Assembly: GCA_949592205.1 (NCBI GenBank) | Contig: CATIUR010000003.1 | Coordinates: forward strand, 141,585,259 to 141,649,258 | Direction of reading: 5' to 3' | DNA from: Helichrysum umbraculigerum | Taxonomy: Eukaryota > Streptophyta > Magnoliopsida > Asterales > Asteraceae | Length of the DNA stretch: 64,000 nt | Shown: positions 48,101 to 62,405 of the stretch, piece by piece | Numbering within the stretch: position 1 is the stretch's first letter | How the letters are laid out: each line of letters starts with the position of its first letter | Notes under the pieces: model-generated | What the model was told of the DNA's origin: nothing | Seen by the model: the letters and a program-made list of their open reading frames with translations, nothing else | The model's database searches: none | Translations under genes and position numbers: made by a program

Positions 48101-51100
48101 TCACTAATACTTTTATCATCATGACTTGGTTCTGCTATTGCTGAGGAAGAATCTCCCTGAGGCTGGGTAGCAGCTTCTTCAACTTCGGAACTGGTCACTG
48201 GTTGTTCAGTATGAGATTGGGAATCTAACTTCGAAGCAGCAGTGTATACAACCACTTGAAGTAAACCCATGACCTGCACCATATACACAATAAAATGAAT
48301 ACTATACAAACCAACAGCATTACAATGCCAGTAAAAGGTGTCAAAGTGGGTAAGTTGGTTAACTAGGTCAAAGTGAGGATTTATGCATCGAAAATTAACT
48401 TTGGGCGACTTCCGACCCATTTGATCCCTTCTCTTTTAGGTGATTATAGTTACATCTCTCGTTTTGAATATATACAAGATATAACCCAATTTGACCCATT
48501 CAAAAAGTAAATAAATGAAATAAAGGCAATTCTATAGCGAGTGCAACAAACTGCTTGAAAGAATACCACAATATAACTAAAATACCTGTTCTAAATGGGC
48601 AATACTACGAAGGAAAAGCGGCTGATTCAAGAGCTTTACAAATAATAATATAGGAATATCACCCTCCGATTCAGCAGGACGAGAGATTTCTCCTCCATCA
48701 ACAACCTTCTCTTTTCCCTTATCTTTCTTCTTATCAAGGTATTTCATATTCAATGACTCAGGAACAAGTGAAGAATCAAAGTAAAACAACAAATTAGCAA
48801 CGGAAGAATGATTTGTAGCCAAGTATGTCAGAATCTCAAGGACCCGACGAAGTACAAGCGGTGGGAGACCTGTATATGGTCATTCTCTATCATCAGCATA
48901 AACATACATAAGTTTCAAACGCAAAATAAATATATAAATATACTATAAAGAAACCATACCATCTAAGAGCTGTGATCGACCATAAACAACATTAGACTGG
49001 CACCCATAAAGCCTCTGAGAATTTACTATCGCCATTCCACCTACAGGGCCTTCAGTCTCTATTTTGATCATATCAAGTAGCAGAAAAACAAGAACTGCCC
49101 TTGTAGAACTATGAGCACATAAGTTCAAGAAGAGTCTTTGCAGAAGGCCTTTCCCAAGGGGCTGAAAGCAAGAAGTCAAAATGGTCAAACAATTGCTGGA
49201 GACTCCTATTTCATAACTAGTTTATCAGTATCTAGATTGAGTAATTATTACCTGTGCTAGTCGGAGAAGCCTAATCAGTGCTTTTAACGCATCAGGATCC
49301 AGAAGTGGCTCCCCCTCAACTTCCTTCACTTTCAAGCTATCTAAAAGAGCAGAAGATGTTCTTTGTCCTATTGTAACCCCAACACCCCTATCAATTACTG
49401 TCTGTCTATCAAATCCCAGACCGTTCCTCCGATTATTGAGCCTATGACTGTTTCCAAACAAGCTACGAGCCTGATAGTGACTCATAGCTCTATCTCTGAG
49501 CATCTGTGCTTCAGCAAGCAATGGTGATGGCAATGCTGAAAGAACCGCCTCTGAAGACGTCAACAGCACCTAAAATTACAACCAAAAAACAAACATGAAA
49601 AAGTGAAAAACCATAAGCATATATAAACAATTGTTTAAGCCGTGAAGTTCATGATGCAAACCTCTTCCCGCAAATCAGCTGGAAAAGTGGCTATAATAGA
49701 AGCATTATCCATATCTACAGGTTGCCCTTCAGCTTGATGTGCAACTCTCTGTGCACGTTGTTGGGCCAAAACTTCTGCTTGGATATCGGGAGGAAGAGCG
49801 GCTAAAAATTCTGGATCAATTTCTTCAGCTGTAGCAGGAGCAGGGGCAGAAACCGGAGCTGGAACAGGGGCAGATTGGGCTTGTTGCGAAGCTAGGACCT
49901 CTGCCCTTAGATCTGCAGGTAGTGCCTCCAAAAAGGTTGGATCTATTCCATTTGTACTTGAGGCTACATTGGTTCCGCCAGTTTCATCTGATTGAGCAAT
50001 TAGACCATCATCCTGGGCAATGCGAGTGTCTTGCTCGGATGACTCCTCTATGACACCAACAGAAAGCAGCTGGTCTTCCCCTTGGTTTGCTTCGGAATCG
50101 GCAATGTTCATATCAACATCGGCATCATGGTCACCAGAAGTGGGCACATTATCACCTGCACTTACCAACGGCTGGTTGCTTGCCACGTCATCAGTTACCG
50201 AAAACTCCTGTAACAACACGTGCAGAAATGCATCAAAAACCTCACCCAAAAAGTTAAATAGAAGAACGAAATAATCATTGAGATATATACCTGCTGCTCA
50301 TTAACATTTCCATTTCCTTCACCTATTTCCATGTTATCATGACTATCCGGTGTGATGCTTACATCAAGGATTGCCCCACCTGCCTGTCCTACTACTGTTT
50401 GTTCATCACGGTCACCCATTCGATCAACATTTTGATCATTCTCATCATGCTGACCTTCTGTCTGCTGAGCATCATTATCCGTGCCCTCTGCCGCCACCTG
50501 AATATCATTGGCTAACACTGAATTAGGAGGTTCCTCAATAGAACTGGACGGAGGAGCGATACTGCGTAATTGAGACATGAACAGCTCTTCTACAGCCTGT
50601 GCAATAGCAGTAGCCTGAGCACCTGGTTGCGGTTGACCATCATCAGTCCACCGGCCATCACCTGGTCCTCTTCGTGGGGGTGCACGCAATGACTCCAAAC
50701 CAACTGAAAAATCAGCCAGTTGTGGTGGTGCTGCACCTCCTCCAACTCTGTCACCAAATACAGCAGATTGTAGATGACCGAAAGGAAGAACCGGAGCGTC
50801 AAACATATAGAAATGGGCAACATCGAAGCTCCCACCAGACAATGATTCCAAATCTCGAGATGAACCTAATTCAGCAGACTGTGATGGTCTCACTAGAAGA
50901 GGATGTTGCAGACCATTATTCCCCTCTGTACCTGATCTCTCAAATGAGGTTCTACTTTGCTGACGGCGGCGATCGAACCCTAGAGGCCTACGAAGGCCAA
51001 AGAGGTCATCAACATTCACACCTTCAAAGGGCTCTGCAGCGATGTCAATAAGCCCACTATCAACTCCTGGTTGACCAAGTACCCCATCAAGAGCCTCTCT

Positions 51101-54100
51101 CCATCTTACCTCAATCACACGGTTTTCATGGTAATCATCATCCTCTTCATCGACCATGTCATCATTATATTCATCTCCTAAGCCAGTTTCATCATGGTCC
51201 TCAACATCCGTGTCAGCCAACGACATCAAGGCAGTACCATCTTCAGCTATATCCTCATCCTCATCATCCCCGTCATCATCATCTTCATCATCCTCCCCGT
51301 CATCTCCCATATCATCATCTTCATCACCAGTATTATCGCCTCCCCTACTCTCAACATGGAATGTCATCTCTATCTGATCAGAATCCCTTAGAACACCACC
51401 ATCTTCCATCTCTTCATGCATGAATCCCTCGTTCTCAGTCTCATCCATTTCAATTCTCACACCCTGCTCTGAAGGCTGGTTTACATTTGACTGGTGATCT
51501 CCTACGTCCTGAGTTGTTTCTTCATGAAGTTGCTCAGCATCATCAGCAACTACGATCACATGTTGACTACTATCATGATTACCTTCTGGTATCCGATTGT
51601 CTGAAGTATCAACCGTCTGATTATCAGATCCCGTACCCAAACTAACAGACTTTTTCTTGTTGGCCAAATCAGATAATGTAAGTTGCTCCACCGCATTGGC
51701 AGCCCTAGTCAAGCCTTCTAAAGCTTTAAGAATAATATTTACAACTTTAGGGGCATCAGGATGGTCAAGATCCAGCACCTGAAGGATGCTGGATAGGCAT
51801 GGGATCATTCCTCCATCAATCATTCCTTTAGCTATATCTGGTGAACATCCGGATCCCGGTACATTACTCGAGGATGAATTTTTAGATAAAATTGAATAAA
51901 CCAAATCAACAAACACAACAACCCTCTTATCAGGCAATAAACTGTTCTTAGATGAACTGCTAGCTACGTTGGCAAATGAAGACAGGGCTTTAACAAGTAC
52001 ATTTATTACACGCCGACGTCCTTCACTTGACCTTCCACACAAAACCACCAAAAACCAAGAAGCCTTTTCAGATAATTTCCCTCTCCACTCATCAGATCCA
52101 GATGCTTTATCTACAGAAGGATGTAAAAGCCGATGCATAACATGATGTACAATCCCACCGTGCATCTCCAGATCACGTTTTAGAATTATTCCAACAGCAT
52201 GTACATACATTAAAAGAATGTCACTCAGCAACTTGAGGACAAAAGTCACCTTAACCAACCCTTCTGATCTTTCAGAAAGAGTATTCACTTCTTTCTTTGT
52301 ATCATCAACTTTCGTTTTACCCTTGTGGGAAGCAGAATCATCAACCTCCATAGCAGATTCACAGCAATTGTCCTCGGGGTTTAATAAAGGATATTTCAAC
52401 ACAATTTCAAGCAAGTGATCAACAACCTGTGTGAGACTGGCAGGAATCTTCTTCGGGGCTTTTCCACACTTCATTGACCCATCGTGAGATTTATTTTCTG
52501 GCAAACGATCAGTAGATGATATACCAATTTCAACAGCAGGAGCTTTTGATTTATCCTTCTCCTTTTCCTTATCCTTAGACAACACAACAACTGTTCTGCC
52601 ACCTGTCGTTTCCAGCTGACAAACGGCTTCTGCTGCCTTCATGAAGACCTCGGGATCTCGAGAAATTAGAGGTGCCATAGATGTTAAGAATGCTCGTGGA
52701 GGAAAACGGCCAGCATGACGACTGCCACTCAATACCTGTCTAATCTCCAGTTCCATTGCTGTTTGTAGTGTTTGATGATCTTCAATAAGATGGCGAACGA
52801 TAGCAGAAGCCACTGTGTCATATCCAGGAAAAAAGCAAGTCTTAGGTATACTGAAAAGATCAATCATGCCTCCACTTTCAAGAAACTGCAAAGCCAGTGT
52901 GTGTGTTTTTGTCAAACGAGCGCACAATAATAGAACTGCTTGCATAACCATAGCAGGGACATGCCGTTTGATCAGATCACAGGCAACATTCAGTACCCTG
53001 TTACCCTCTTCAACAGTCAGATAACCAGTAGATTTCCCAAATATCTTCTCAAACGCACTGCCTGTTTCAGTATCAGCATTAACTGTGATAGATTTCTCCC
53101 TGATACCTTCCTCTCCTTGTTCAGATTCAGGTGAGGATTCTATTTGTGTCCCTTCTTTGCCATCTGAAGAAATTTTGGGCCTGGATTGCAGCAAATTATC
53201 CAGAATAAGAAGCAGAGCGCTGATGCATTTCGGAACCAGAAGTTCATTTTGTGATTCAGTTTCAGCTAAAAACTTCATCAGGATGTCTATTGATATGGAA
53301 ACAATGCCATTTTTCACAGCAATTTCTCTAGCAGTAACATCTTCAGCAAGAAGCAATGCCAATGTGTGTGATATCATACAGAGGGCACTTGTCTCCTTTG
53401 AAGCCTCAAGGGGGCAAAGTTGTAGCTGCTGAATAAGATATGATATCACTTTTGGACGATCTTCTCCTTTATTCCTATTGCAGAAGGTAACTAGCAAATC
53501 CGTCAAGGGGAAAGCCATTGAATCACTACTTTGTAACAGTTTCAAGGTTGCTGCAAGAATGTCATCAATAGGTGGTGTTGGTGTCTTCATTTCCGCCACT
53601 TCTGTTAGGACATCAGTTGACTTCTCTGCATTATTATCTACTTTAGAAGTCTCAGATGAATTTCCTAGGGATAAAGCAAGTGCTCTTGCCAGCTCATCAT
53701 CTTCCTGGACAGGATCATCGGCATGAGTAAACAACCATTCCATGGCCATCTCAACGCTATTTGTTTCCACACGTCTTAATGCCTCCTCTGCTCTTGCCCT
53801 GGTAAACCCCATATCCACAATGGTTGCGATAGTGGCTTCATCAGGTGGAGGTGGCATGAACCGCTGGTTAGCACCACCAGATCCACCACTTCGACTTCTC
53901 TTTGCATCACCAATGCCACAGTATATATGTGTGACCAGTGTCACAATTGTAGTAATGAAACCAGTATTACATCTTGGAAACATAGGGTGATTCCAGACAG
54001 GAAGTATCACATCCAGAACCTGAGATTGCAGCATACGAACAAACACTTTGGGATCCCGAGGAACCGGAAATAACCCAATTGACAAGCCAACAGCCACGGG

Positions 54101-57100
54101 TTGTACAAGCAACTGAGCTTGTGATGTAGAGTTTGGAGGCAAAAGAAGTGTAGAGTTAACGAAAAACTCTAGAAGACGACAGTAACTCTGTAACGTGTCA
54201 AGTAACCATGTACTGTGTGACAATTTGCTTACTTCATCCTTCTCGTGATCACCTCCAGATGTTGAAGCAGAATAAGGCAACGTCCATAGCAACTGACTTG
54301 TAGCTTCAAAAGTGTTAAGTAGCTCCTTGAAGGTCCCCTGGACATAGAAATTATTTATCATTACTGTATAGCAGATTCGCCGCCTACTATCGTATGTTAG
54401 AGCTGCCATGTGATCCACAACTTTTCCAAGATAATGACACTTCACGGACAACAATGTATCAATCCCCGAACCTGCGGTGTACCCCGAGAAACTAAGTGCT
54501 TCAAGAAAAATCTTTGATAAAGCGGTTCCAATGTTCTTTGAAGCAGTACTTAGTGATCCAGTTTCAGCTCTTCGGCGATTAGATGACGGAAATCCTTTTA
54601 CAAGTGTGGTAAAGAAAGACCGTATAGTAGAAGCAAGTTTGTTGAGATTTTCCATAACAATAACCTCGGGACTTTTCTTCTTCAAATCTTGTGAAGAACT
54701 CGTCTCAGTGTTACTCATGGAAGTTTCAGGATCAATGTGTAAGGCTTCAAGATGTCTGCTAGTCCTTCCTCCTCTGATACGGGCTAACCCATGTCGGCTA
54801 CGCCGACTGAACCCTTCACCTGATCGAACCACTGAAACAAAGTCACGATCTACACCCCAATGTGGATGTGAATTCCGGACCGAAACTGGGTTCATATATC
54901 TCACCACCGGAATGCTTCCATCATCGTCACTTGCAGCAACGGCAGTCTCCGCATTAACAATTTCAGCCTCGGTTTCATTACTCGGTTTTTCATCCACTTT
55001 AGAATCACAACCCATAGAAACTTGCCAAAGTATTTCCTTGTAAGCCGCTCCAAGATCTCTCAGCACATCCGCATCAGAAGTTCCAAGTTCAGATACGAGA
55101 TTTGTAGTCCCTTTTGACAAAGAATTCGAAAGGGACAAAATACCATCAAGACTAGAAAGGCACCTAGCTACCTTTGTTCTTTTAGACTCTTCCAACTGTG
55201 CAAGCTGCATACCTCCAAGAGAAACAAGTAGCTCATTTGTCACTTTCAAATGGTCTTTCAAGAAAAGAGATAAGGCCCGAGCAAGAGATGCAGAATGATG
55301 TGGCGAAAAGTTCTTAAATGCAATTGATATACTCTGTCCAATAGAAACAGAGGAAGGCAACAAAGGTAAGGAAAATAACTGCAGAACAGCTTCGATTCCC
55401 TTCTTTTCAACAAATATACGACACGTGTCAGAATTTTGAAGAACTGTTTCAAGCAAACGAGCAGCATTGTTTACACAATCTGGTAGAAAAGACTCAACAT
55501 TCAGCAGAGACGTATCAGAAGATGACTCAGACTTGCTGGATTCCCCTGATTTATCATCTGCATCAGTCTCCATTGGAACAGAAGAGCTTGGAGTATCAAC
55601 AGTTAACGAAGCAACCTCAGGTCCAGAACCGAGTTTCTCAATGGTTTTCAAAATCTCAATCAGCATATCCACCCCATGCCCACGAAGTGAAGAAGCATGT
55701 CGCATTAGTTCATCAAGACCACTAGACAATGAGCTTGGAGTATCACCCATAAGGGCACGTAAGTAATTTCGAGATGTAAATATTTTCACAAAGCACCTCA
55801 AAGCATTACGATCTTTTACTGCTTGAAGCCCACTATTACTAAGACACAGGGCGTCCAAACACTGAGGTATGCAAGTTATTGCTTCAGCAGAGCAGATCAC
55901 ACCATCCATTATAGCATCTAAAAATGCAGATGGAAGATTAGCCTCCTCTAAGATCGAATAACAAGTAGGATCTTTATGAATAAGATCACTCATAACAATT
56001 GCTGCCAGCGAAAACATCCCACCACCAAAATCCTTTGCCTTTTTAAAGATCACATGTAGGCATTGTGGCAACAAACTTTCTTCCGAGCCATAGACACGAG
56101 CAGTGGTTCCAGGAGCATATGTTCCAAGTGATATAGCCCGTAATAAGGCTTTCATTAAAGACCTCCGGTGGTATGACACTAAAGCTTCAGAATAAAGAGG
56201 TTGCATATCATCCAGCTCAACCGATGTACCACTACATTGTGAACTCTCCATCTGAACAGGGATACCATTTTCAACATGAGAAACTTCTGCCTTCAATCGG
56301 GAAATTGTATCATCTAATCCTCCCAGGTCACGAAACAAAGCAGCAGCCGGATTACTATAATCCATAAAAGCTTCTAGAACATGCACAGCAGTGCTAACCA
56401 GGTGCAAATGCTGAGGATCCATATTTTTAAGAAGAGGCAAAAGAGTCGGTATAAACCCTGCTTCGCGCATGGCAGAACAACCAGAAGAAGATGAAACTAG
56501 TACAGTCACCAAAGAGAGTAAGGCCTCAGCAAACAAAACAGACCATTTAGACGATTTACTGACCACAGCATCGATAGCCTTCTGCATGAGGCTTGATAAA
56601 ATGCCACGATGCCCACCGGATGTTACAGCAGACAACACTGTTGGCTGGCGAGAGCGGTCTTGACTAAGAGCAACCAACGAAAATAGACACAATATTCGAA
56701 TTTTTTCAGGGACTGCATCTTCATAGCTCAAAAGTGTGACCAATTCATTTATGAACTCGGGCTCAGTGTTAAAAAAAGAGACTAGATCATCAGTGTCACC
56801 ACATGCTTGTACAAGAACTATGAATGCATGCATGCGAATACATGTGTACTGTTGTCGGGCAGCAAAGGAACTAAAAGCTCTTGCAAAACGCAATCTTGTC
56901 AGAAGTGAGAATCTTAAACTAGCTGGTACCTTATACTCTTCAATTATCTTGTGCAGAAGTTCGAGATCAGACTTTTCTTGAGTATTAATTTTTGGCAAAT
57001 GAATTATCCGTAAGCCTTGGCTTAAATTTTCTTCGTTTAGCGTGTCGTTCATTTCATAGAACTCAAAATGAAGGGTGCTACCCAACTCGAGAGCTACTGG

Positions 57101-59403
57101 GTCAGATACATTCTCTAGAGCACATGCAACCAGCCCGAGCCCTTCATCTTTGCCACCCCAACCTTGTGCAAAAGCAAATAACTTTGACTTCAATGATGCA
57201 TCTCGTATCACATGTTTCCCAATCGACTTCCTCAAGAAAGCTGACAGAGTTTGCAGACAGGCTTCAACCACATCTGCATCAGTGGAAGCCAGAAGAGAAG
57301 AAAGATGATTCTGCATGATAATAATTCAATATCAATAAGTACACGATATAATATATATATAATAAGATGCACATAAAAAGAAATAAGATCCAGATAATTC
57401 ACATAAAAATCTTCCAGGGTGAATTTCAAAACGACAACAAAAGTCACAACCGATCAAAAAGCCGTTTCCAGTAAAAGGCCAATAGGCCATCCTCCATTAA
57501 CTGTCTGAGTTGGATTTTCTTTGGCCTTCCTACATCATGACTCCTGAGCCCACTCAAACTATTTCGTAGTTTACAATTAGGAAGATAAAACAAAATACCA
57601 TTAGGGCCTACTTATGAAAGCCTACATGTAGTTCAGGGATAATTTACGTAAGCTGGTGGTCTCAAAATCCAATTACTAAAATTCTTCCTTGCTACTGTTA
57701 TTAGAAGTAGTCATTACTCCAGAGCATTGTTAATACTCTAAAGGGGCAATCTGACAAGCTCAAACATCTTCAAAAAATCTACAAAAGAAAAGCAAGTATC
57801 GCACAGACATGTCTCCTTTAAGCTTATTAAACAATCATCATGCATAATTCTGATATGAATTGATATAGTCCAGGGAGGTCAGGGTGAAACATTGCAATTT
57901 TTAGGGGTTTAGAGTGTGTTATTATCAAGTAGATACTTTACTTGTCATTAAAATGTAATGAATTGTTTACCAAGTTTCTTGATTAGCAAGTTAATGTATT
58001 GATATTTTTAGGTCATTGGGTTTGTGTTTTCATTTTATAAAGAAAGTGGAGTCATTAAACATCGGGAGATCACCTACTACTCAAATTGTGGGCACTATCT
58101 TTGCTATTTACTTTTCGCTCTTCGTAAATAATACAATTTCAGTCCTGATTTCATAATGTATTCCCCATTTGATAAAATTTTGTAGAAATATAATTACTCG
58201 ATTACATGAAAACACAATTATTATAGCTTGATTCGATACTATATTTGTACAATTACCCTTTTAAAGCAAAAAGTGCACAAATCCCCACCAAATCAAAAAA
58301 AAAAAAAAAGGAAAAAAAGTCCAGATGGGTAGATTCATCTCCGCCTAATTTTTTAATAGGCTCTATCCAGGGTTTACTTTAGAAGATGCTTAAATCCTTG
58401 GAAGCCAATTTAGCGTCCCCGTTGATCAGAGCGGTGAGGGAGCACTTAAAACCTAGCCAGACGCTTAAGCACTCCTATGCAGGATACATAAAAACGCCGT
58501 AAATAACATAAATAAAATGCTTATAACAAGAAAACGTACCTCATAGGAGCTGTAGAAGTGCTTATTTGTACAGTTGTCCAAAATTACTCGTACAACCCGT
58601 AAAATCTGCAAGACAGCCTCCCTTGGGAATGGAGGGTCAGACTCCAAGAAATCATCCTCAACTTGCAAATCTTTCCTGGGTTTTATGTATTTCTCAAAGA
58701 AAGTATCGAAGTGGTTGAATAGTTCAAGCCAGTGATGGAAGTCTCCCTGTATCAGCGACGATCATCAGCATCAACCAACATACAACCAAAATAACAAAAC
58801 ATTTCAAACAGAATTTTAGATATACCTTGTCAAAATCCCAGAAGAAGCTTTTCAAGGGCTCTTCAATACTTTCGAGCGGAGCAGCAATCACACCATTAAT
58901 AAAGGACTTAATTTTGGGAGGCTGATACACAATAAATATAAACAATGTACCATCAAGGTTCGAACAAGTCATTAAATTCGCACTCCGACATAAAAACACA
59001 TTGATGAAGCAAATCTACAATTTTTATTTAAAAAGATTTAACTTCGAAAAAGGCCTCTTTTCCAACAGCATAAACAAATGTCCAAATGAAAACATCATTT
59101 CTTCATCAGTTTTATTTAAGTTCAATCAACCACATGACTATTTTAATATCACACAAACTCATTATTCGTTATCATACATAATTACATGCAACACACTAAC
59201 GTTCAAAGAGTACAAATATATCACAATCAGTTTCAAATTTTTTTTGTTCAAAGAAAAAAAACCCTAATCAATAGAATAAACCCTAACCTACAACACTGAA
59301 ACACACAGCTTAAAATAAATAAAATAACAATTTATAAAAAAGTAAACATAATAGTAATAAGTGCACTAACCACTTCTGATGCCCTCCGTCTTCGCAACTT
59401 CAT
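44987..59403 (-). CDS. UPL1/UPL2-like: HECT-type E3 ubiquitin ligase, UPL1/UPL2-like
   Basis: Sixteen coding exons, 5' to 3': 59403-59371, 58921-58826, 58746-58540, 57310-50291, 50207-49662, 49569-49252, 49161-48960, 48869-48586, 48273-47993, 47912-46802, 46673-46527, 46396-46316, 46226-46001, 45921-45782, 45319-45213, 45089-44987; 3633 residues, close to the roughly 3650-3680 of Arabidopsis UPL1/UPL2. It starts MKLRRRRASEV and ends EGFGFG as those do. In order: armadillo-like DUF908/DUF913 region (about 80-850), UBA domain (about 1260-1300, IVDMGFTRARAEEALRR), UIM (about 1320, ELARALALSLG), an acidic Asp/Glu run (about 2105-2140), DUF4414 region with two FLxALPxDxxAEVLA repeats, and a C-terminal HECT domain (about 3270-3633). 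Cys3600 in AHTCFNQLDL is the catalytic thioester residue; its codon is split by the last intron. It transfers ubiquitin from E2 to substrates. Exon 4 alone is 7 kb. A 5' UTR intron acceptor is likely at 59434. Which of UPL1 or UPL2 it represents cannot be told here. Confidence 0.95.
45132..45174. repeat. (AAT)n / (AAAT)n microsatellite in UPL intron
   Basis: About 43 bases of AAT then AAAT units in the last intron of the UPL-like gene. Confidence 0.95.
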
Positions 59404-59647
59404 TTTGAAATCAGCCAAATAAATAGCATTTGCCTACACACCGATCGATTCGTTAATCGCACGATTATAACTATATACAATCAATCAGTTAATCGATTCG
59501 ATGATCGAATTAAACAAATGATCAATCGAGATTGTAGGAAATAAAATTAACGGTTTGATTATAGGGTTTTCGTTGAGTAAGGGTTTTTTATAAATTATAT
59601 TTTAATTTAATACATCGGCGGTTGATCAAAACTGAAAATTGCAAAGT

Positions 59648-59677
59648 GTTTGTGTGTGTGTTTTGTGTGTGTGTGTG
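59648..59677. repeat. (GT)n microsatellite upstream of the UPL gene
   Basis: Two GT runs separated by TTTT, about 245 bases before the UPL start codon, probably within its promoter or 5' UTR. Confidence 0.9.
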
Positions 59678-59805
59678 AAAGATAAGAAGAGAGAAAAGGG
59701 AAGAAAAAGGGAGAATGACTCAAGCAAGAAGAAAGCTTAATAAATAGTACTGTGTCGTGTCCTAGGAAGAAGAGGGGAGATTTATAAAAAAAAACATAAA
59801 TAAAA

Positions 59806-61034
59806 TTTTACAAAAATTGTGTAAGATTTTTAACCGACTTATACTAATTTTATATATATATATTTAATCATACTATTTATGTGGAATTTAGTACTAATTG
59901 TTATGAACTTATGATAATGATGATGATGATTTAAACCTAATATGGGTAAGAAATGACATGAATTTTAGCAATTGTTTCACTTAAGGTAAGAAGTGACGTT
60001 GATTAAGAGACGGTTATTACTCTTCGTAATTGATATTACAATTTCCTTTCTTGAGATACACTGTTGTTGTTGCTACTCGCGATTAAGAGGTGATCACCGT
60101 CGTCCTCAACCTTGCAGCAGTGTAGTATTGTTCTTATGTCATATGTGAATACATAACCCTTTTTATGATATAATCATTTGTTCTTGTTATAGCGTCATTT
60201 CGTCCACTTCTCACATGTCATCGCTATATAATGTTTGTGTACTTTTCAAATTATTTGCAAGCTTGTCAAATTAAGAACTAAAACGGTATATCATCGTTAT
60301 ACATGTCATTACAATATATTGTTTGTTTTTTAGGTCATCGGATTTTAGAGACATACCTAAATGCTCTAATTTAAAATACATATTTCCCTAACATCTTCCA
60401 AAAAAAAAAAAACCACTCCCACGAAGTTTTATAACCTGTAAGTTTTTCCGGTGATATTAGTAAAATTTGTATCTGATCTCATGACTGATAAACAAGGGAG
60501 AGTTTGAAAATCTAACAATATAATTATAATACTTTAGTCTAACGATAAGATGTTCACATCTATCATAAGGTTAACGGTTCGATTTTTGCCTACCAGTTAT
60601 TATTTTTGTTTTCTTTCTTCTATTTCTTTCATTTGTTCTTTCTACCTAGTTATTTTTTTGTTCTCAAACCTTTTTTCTATCCCATTATTTTCTTGGTATA
60701 TAGATAACAATAATACTTCCATTTAGATTAACCTAGTTACGAAACTATATCCGTTGATGATGACATATCTTCCTTTTTATCCATAATCTATAATCTATCT
60801 AACTATAACAAAGTTATACTATATAAATCACTTATACATGTACTAATAGAGAACGTCAAAACTTAAAAAATTATGTTTGTACGTCAATGAGTATATGCAA
60901 AACAGTGTTCATGAAGGTAAGGCATTAAATTCGCTTTGTTTCAAACAAAATTCATTTTGGTTAATGCGGAAAAATCGAGTTGATAACCCGCTTTGACTTA
61001 CAATGCAAAATTTTTATCCCCACTTGAAAATTAC
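59806..61034 (+). repeat. tandem duplication, unit 1
   Basis: Starts ACAAAAATTGTGTAAG and ends near ACTTGAAAATT. It matches unit 2 over most of its length, for example ATGATGATTTAAACCTAAT, AGAAGTGACGTTGATTA and CATCTATCATAAGG. At about 60532-60600 a stretch with a GGTTCGA block resembles a tRNA B box and may be a SINE remnant. No coding sequence. Confidence 0.75.
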
Positions 61035-61925
61035 AAAAAATTGTGTAAATTTTTACCGACATACTAATTTTTACATATTTAAACATACTATTTATGTGTA
61101 ATTTAGTAGTAATTGTTATGAACTTATGACAATGATGATGATTTAAACCTAATGTGAGTAATGACATGAATTTTAGTAAGTGTTTCAGTTAAGATAAGAA
61201 GTGACGTTGATTATGAGATGGTCATTATCGTTGGTGATTGATGTCACAATTTCCTTTTTTGAGATACACTGGTGTTCTACTCGTGATTAAGAGGTGACAC
61301 CTTCGTCCTCTACCTTGCAACAGTGTTGTTTTGTTCTTATTTCATATGTGATTACATAATTCTTCTTATGATATAATCATTCATCTCGTTACATTGTCCA
61401 TGCATCGACTTCTTACATACCATCGCCGTATAACGTTTGTTTACTTTTTAAAATATTTGCAAACTTGTCATATTAAGAACTAAAAAGTTATATAATCATT
61501 ATACATATCATTTCCCTAGATTTAGACACTTAAATGCTCATTTAAAATACATATTTCCCTAAAATCTCCGAATAAAATTGCACCCGTCGGCATGAAGTTT
61601 TTATGACCTTTTTTAGAAATGTTAGGATATTTCGAATTTGAGAGGCCCATAATGGATAAATAAGTTAGAGTTTGAAAATCTAACAATATGATGTTAGTCT
61701 AGTGGTAAATAAGCCCCCATCTATCATAAGGCTAACGGTTCGAACGTCAAAACTTCGGAAAAAATATGTTTATATGTATATGCGTATATGCTAAACGGTG
61801 TTCATGAAACTATGAATTTAAATTCACTTTGGTTTAAACCAAATTCGTTTTGGTTAATGCAAGAATATTGAGTTGGTCCGATTTGACTTACAATGCTAAA
61901 TTTTTATCCCAAACTTGAAAATTTT
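61035..61925 (+). repeat. tandem duplication, unit 2
   Basis: Follows unit 1 directly, beginning AAAAAATTGTGTAAA and ending TTATCCCAAACTTGAAAATT. It is shorter (about 890 against 1229 bases), mainly because sequence matching about 60600-60850 is missing. Divergence is clearly higher than between the LTR pairs, so the duplication is old. Confidence 0.75.
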
Positions 61926-62405
61926 CTTGTACCGCAAAATAGTACTACATAATTAATTTTCTTGTTTATTACAAAAGGAAAGTGATTAAAAAAATGTAAA
62001 GTGCGTTACAGAAACTCTTGGATGTATATAAAAATGAGATTATGGCACCTTTTACATACTTGAAAAAAGTTTCTTTAGTCATTTTTACCCTCACCTGGAA
62101 GTAATATTTTAAAGCCATTTGTTATTCATTTTGATAATGGGAAAAAAGTCAACAAAGCAAATGATTCTTTTCTTAACAAACAACTTCACTAAACTAAAAA
62201 GTACTCCGTATAGATACAAGTAAGAAAAAAGATTATTTTATGGCTATGTTAAATGTGTAATTGATATAAAGGATTTTTGTAGTTTTGCAATTACAAACTA
62301 TTGTGGATCTTATTGTAACATGGGTTCCTATCATACTAAAAGTACACATGATCAAAAATACTACAAATGTTACAAACAATGAAAACCAAACAAAACCTAA
62401 ACTTT
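61926..62405. other. intergenic region, 3' side of the receptor kinase
   Basis: AT-rich, downstream of the minus-strand receptor kinase stop at 62406. No gene seen. Confidence 0.45.

Noticed and set aside
54477..55043. 188-codon plus-strand ORF opposite the UPL gene, and many shorter ones at 50020-57318
   Set aside because: They are antisense shadows of a long coding exon, with no start context, splice sites or known domain.
60575..60600. Intact tRNA gene
   Set aside because: There is a GGTTCGA block but no cloverleaf, acceptor stem or complete A box.
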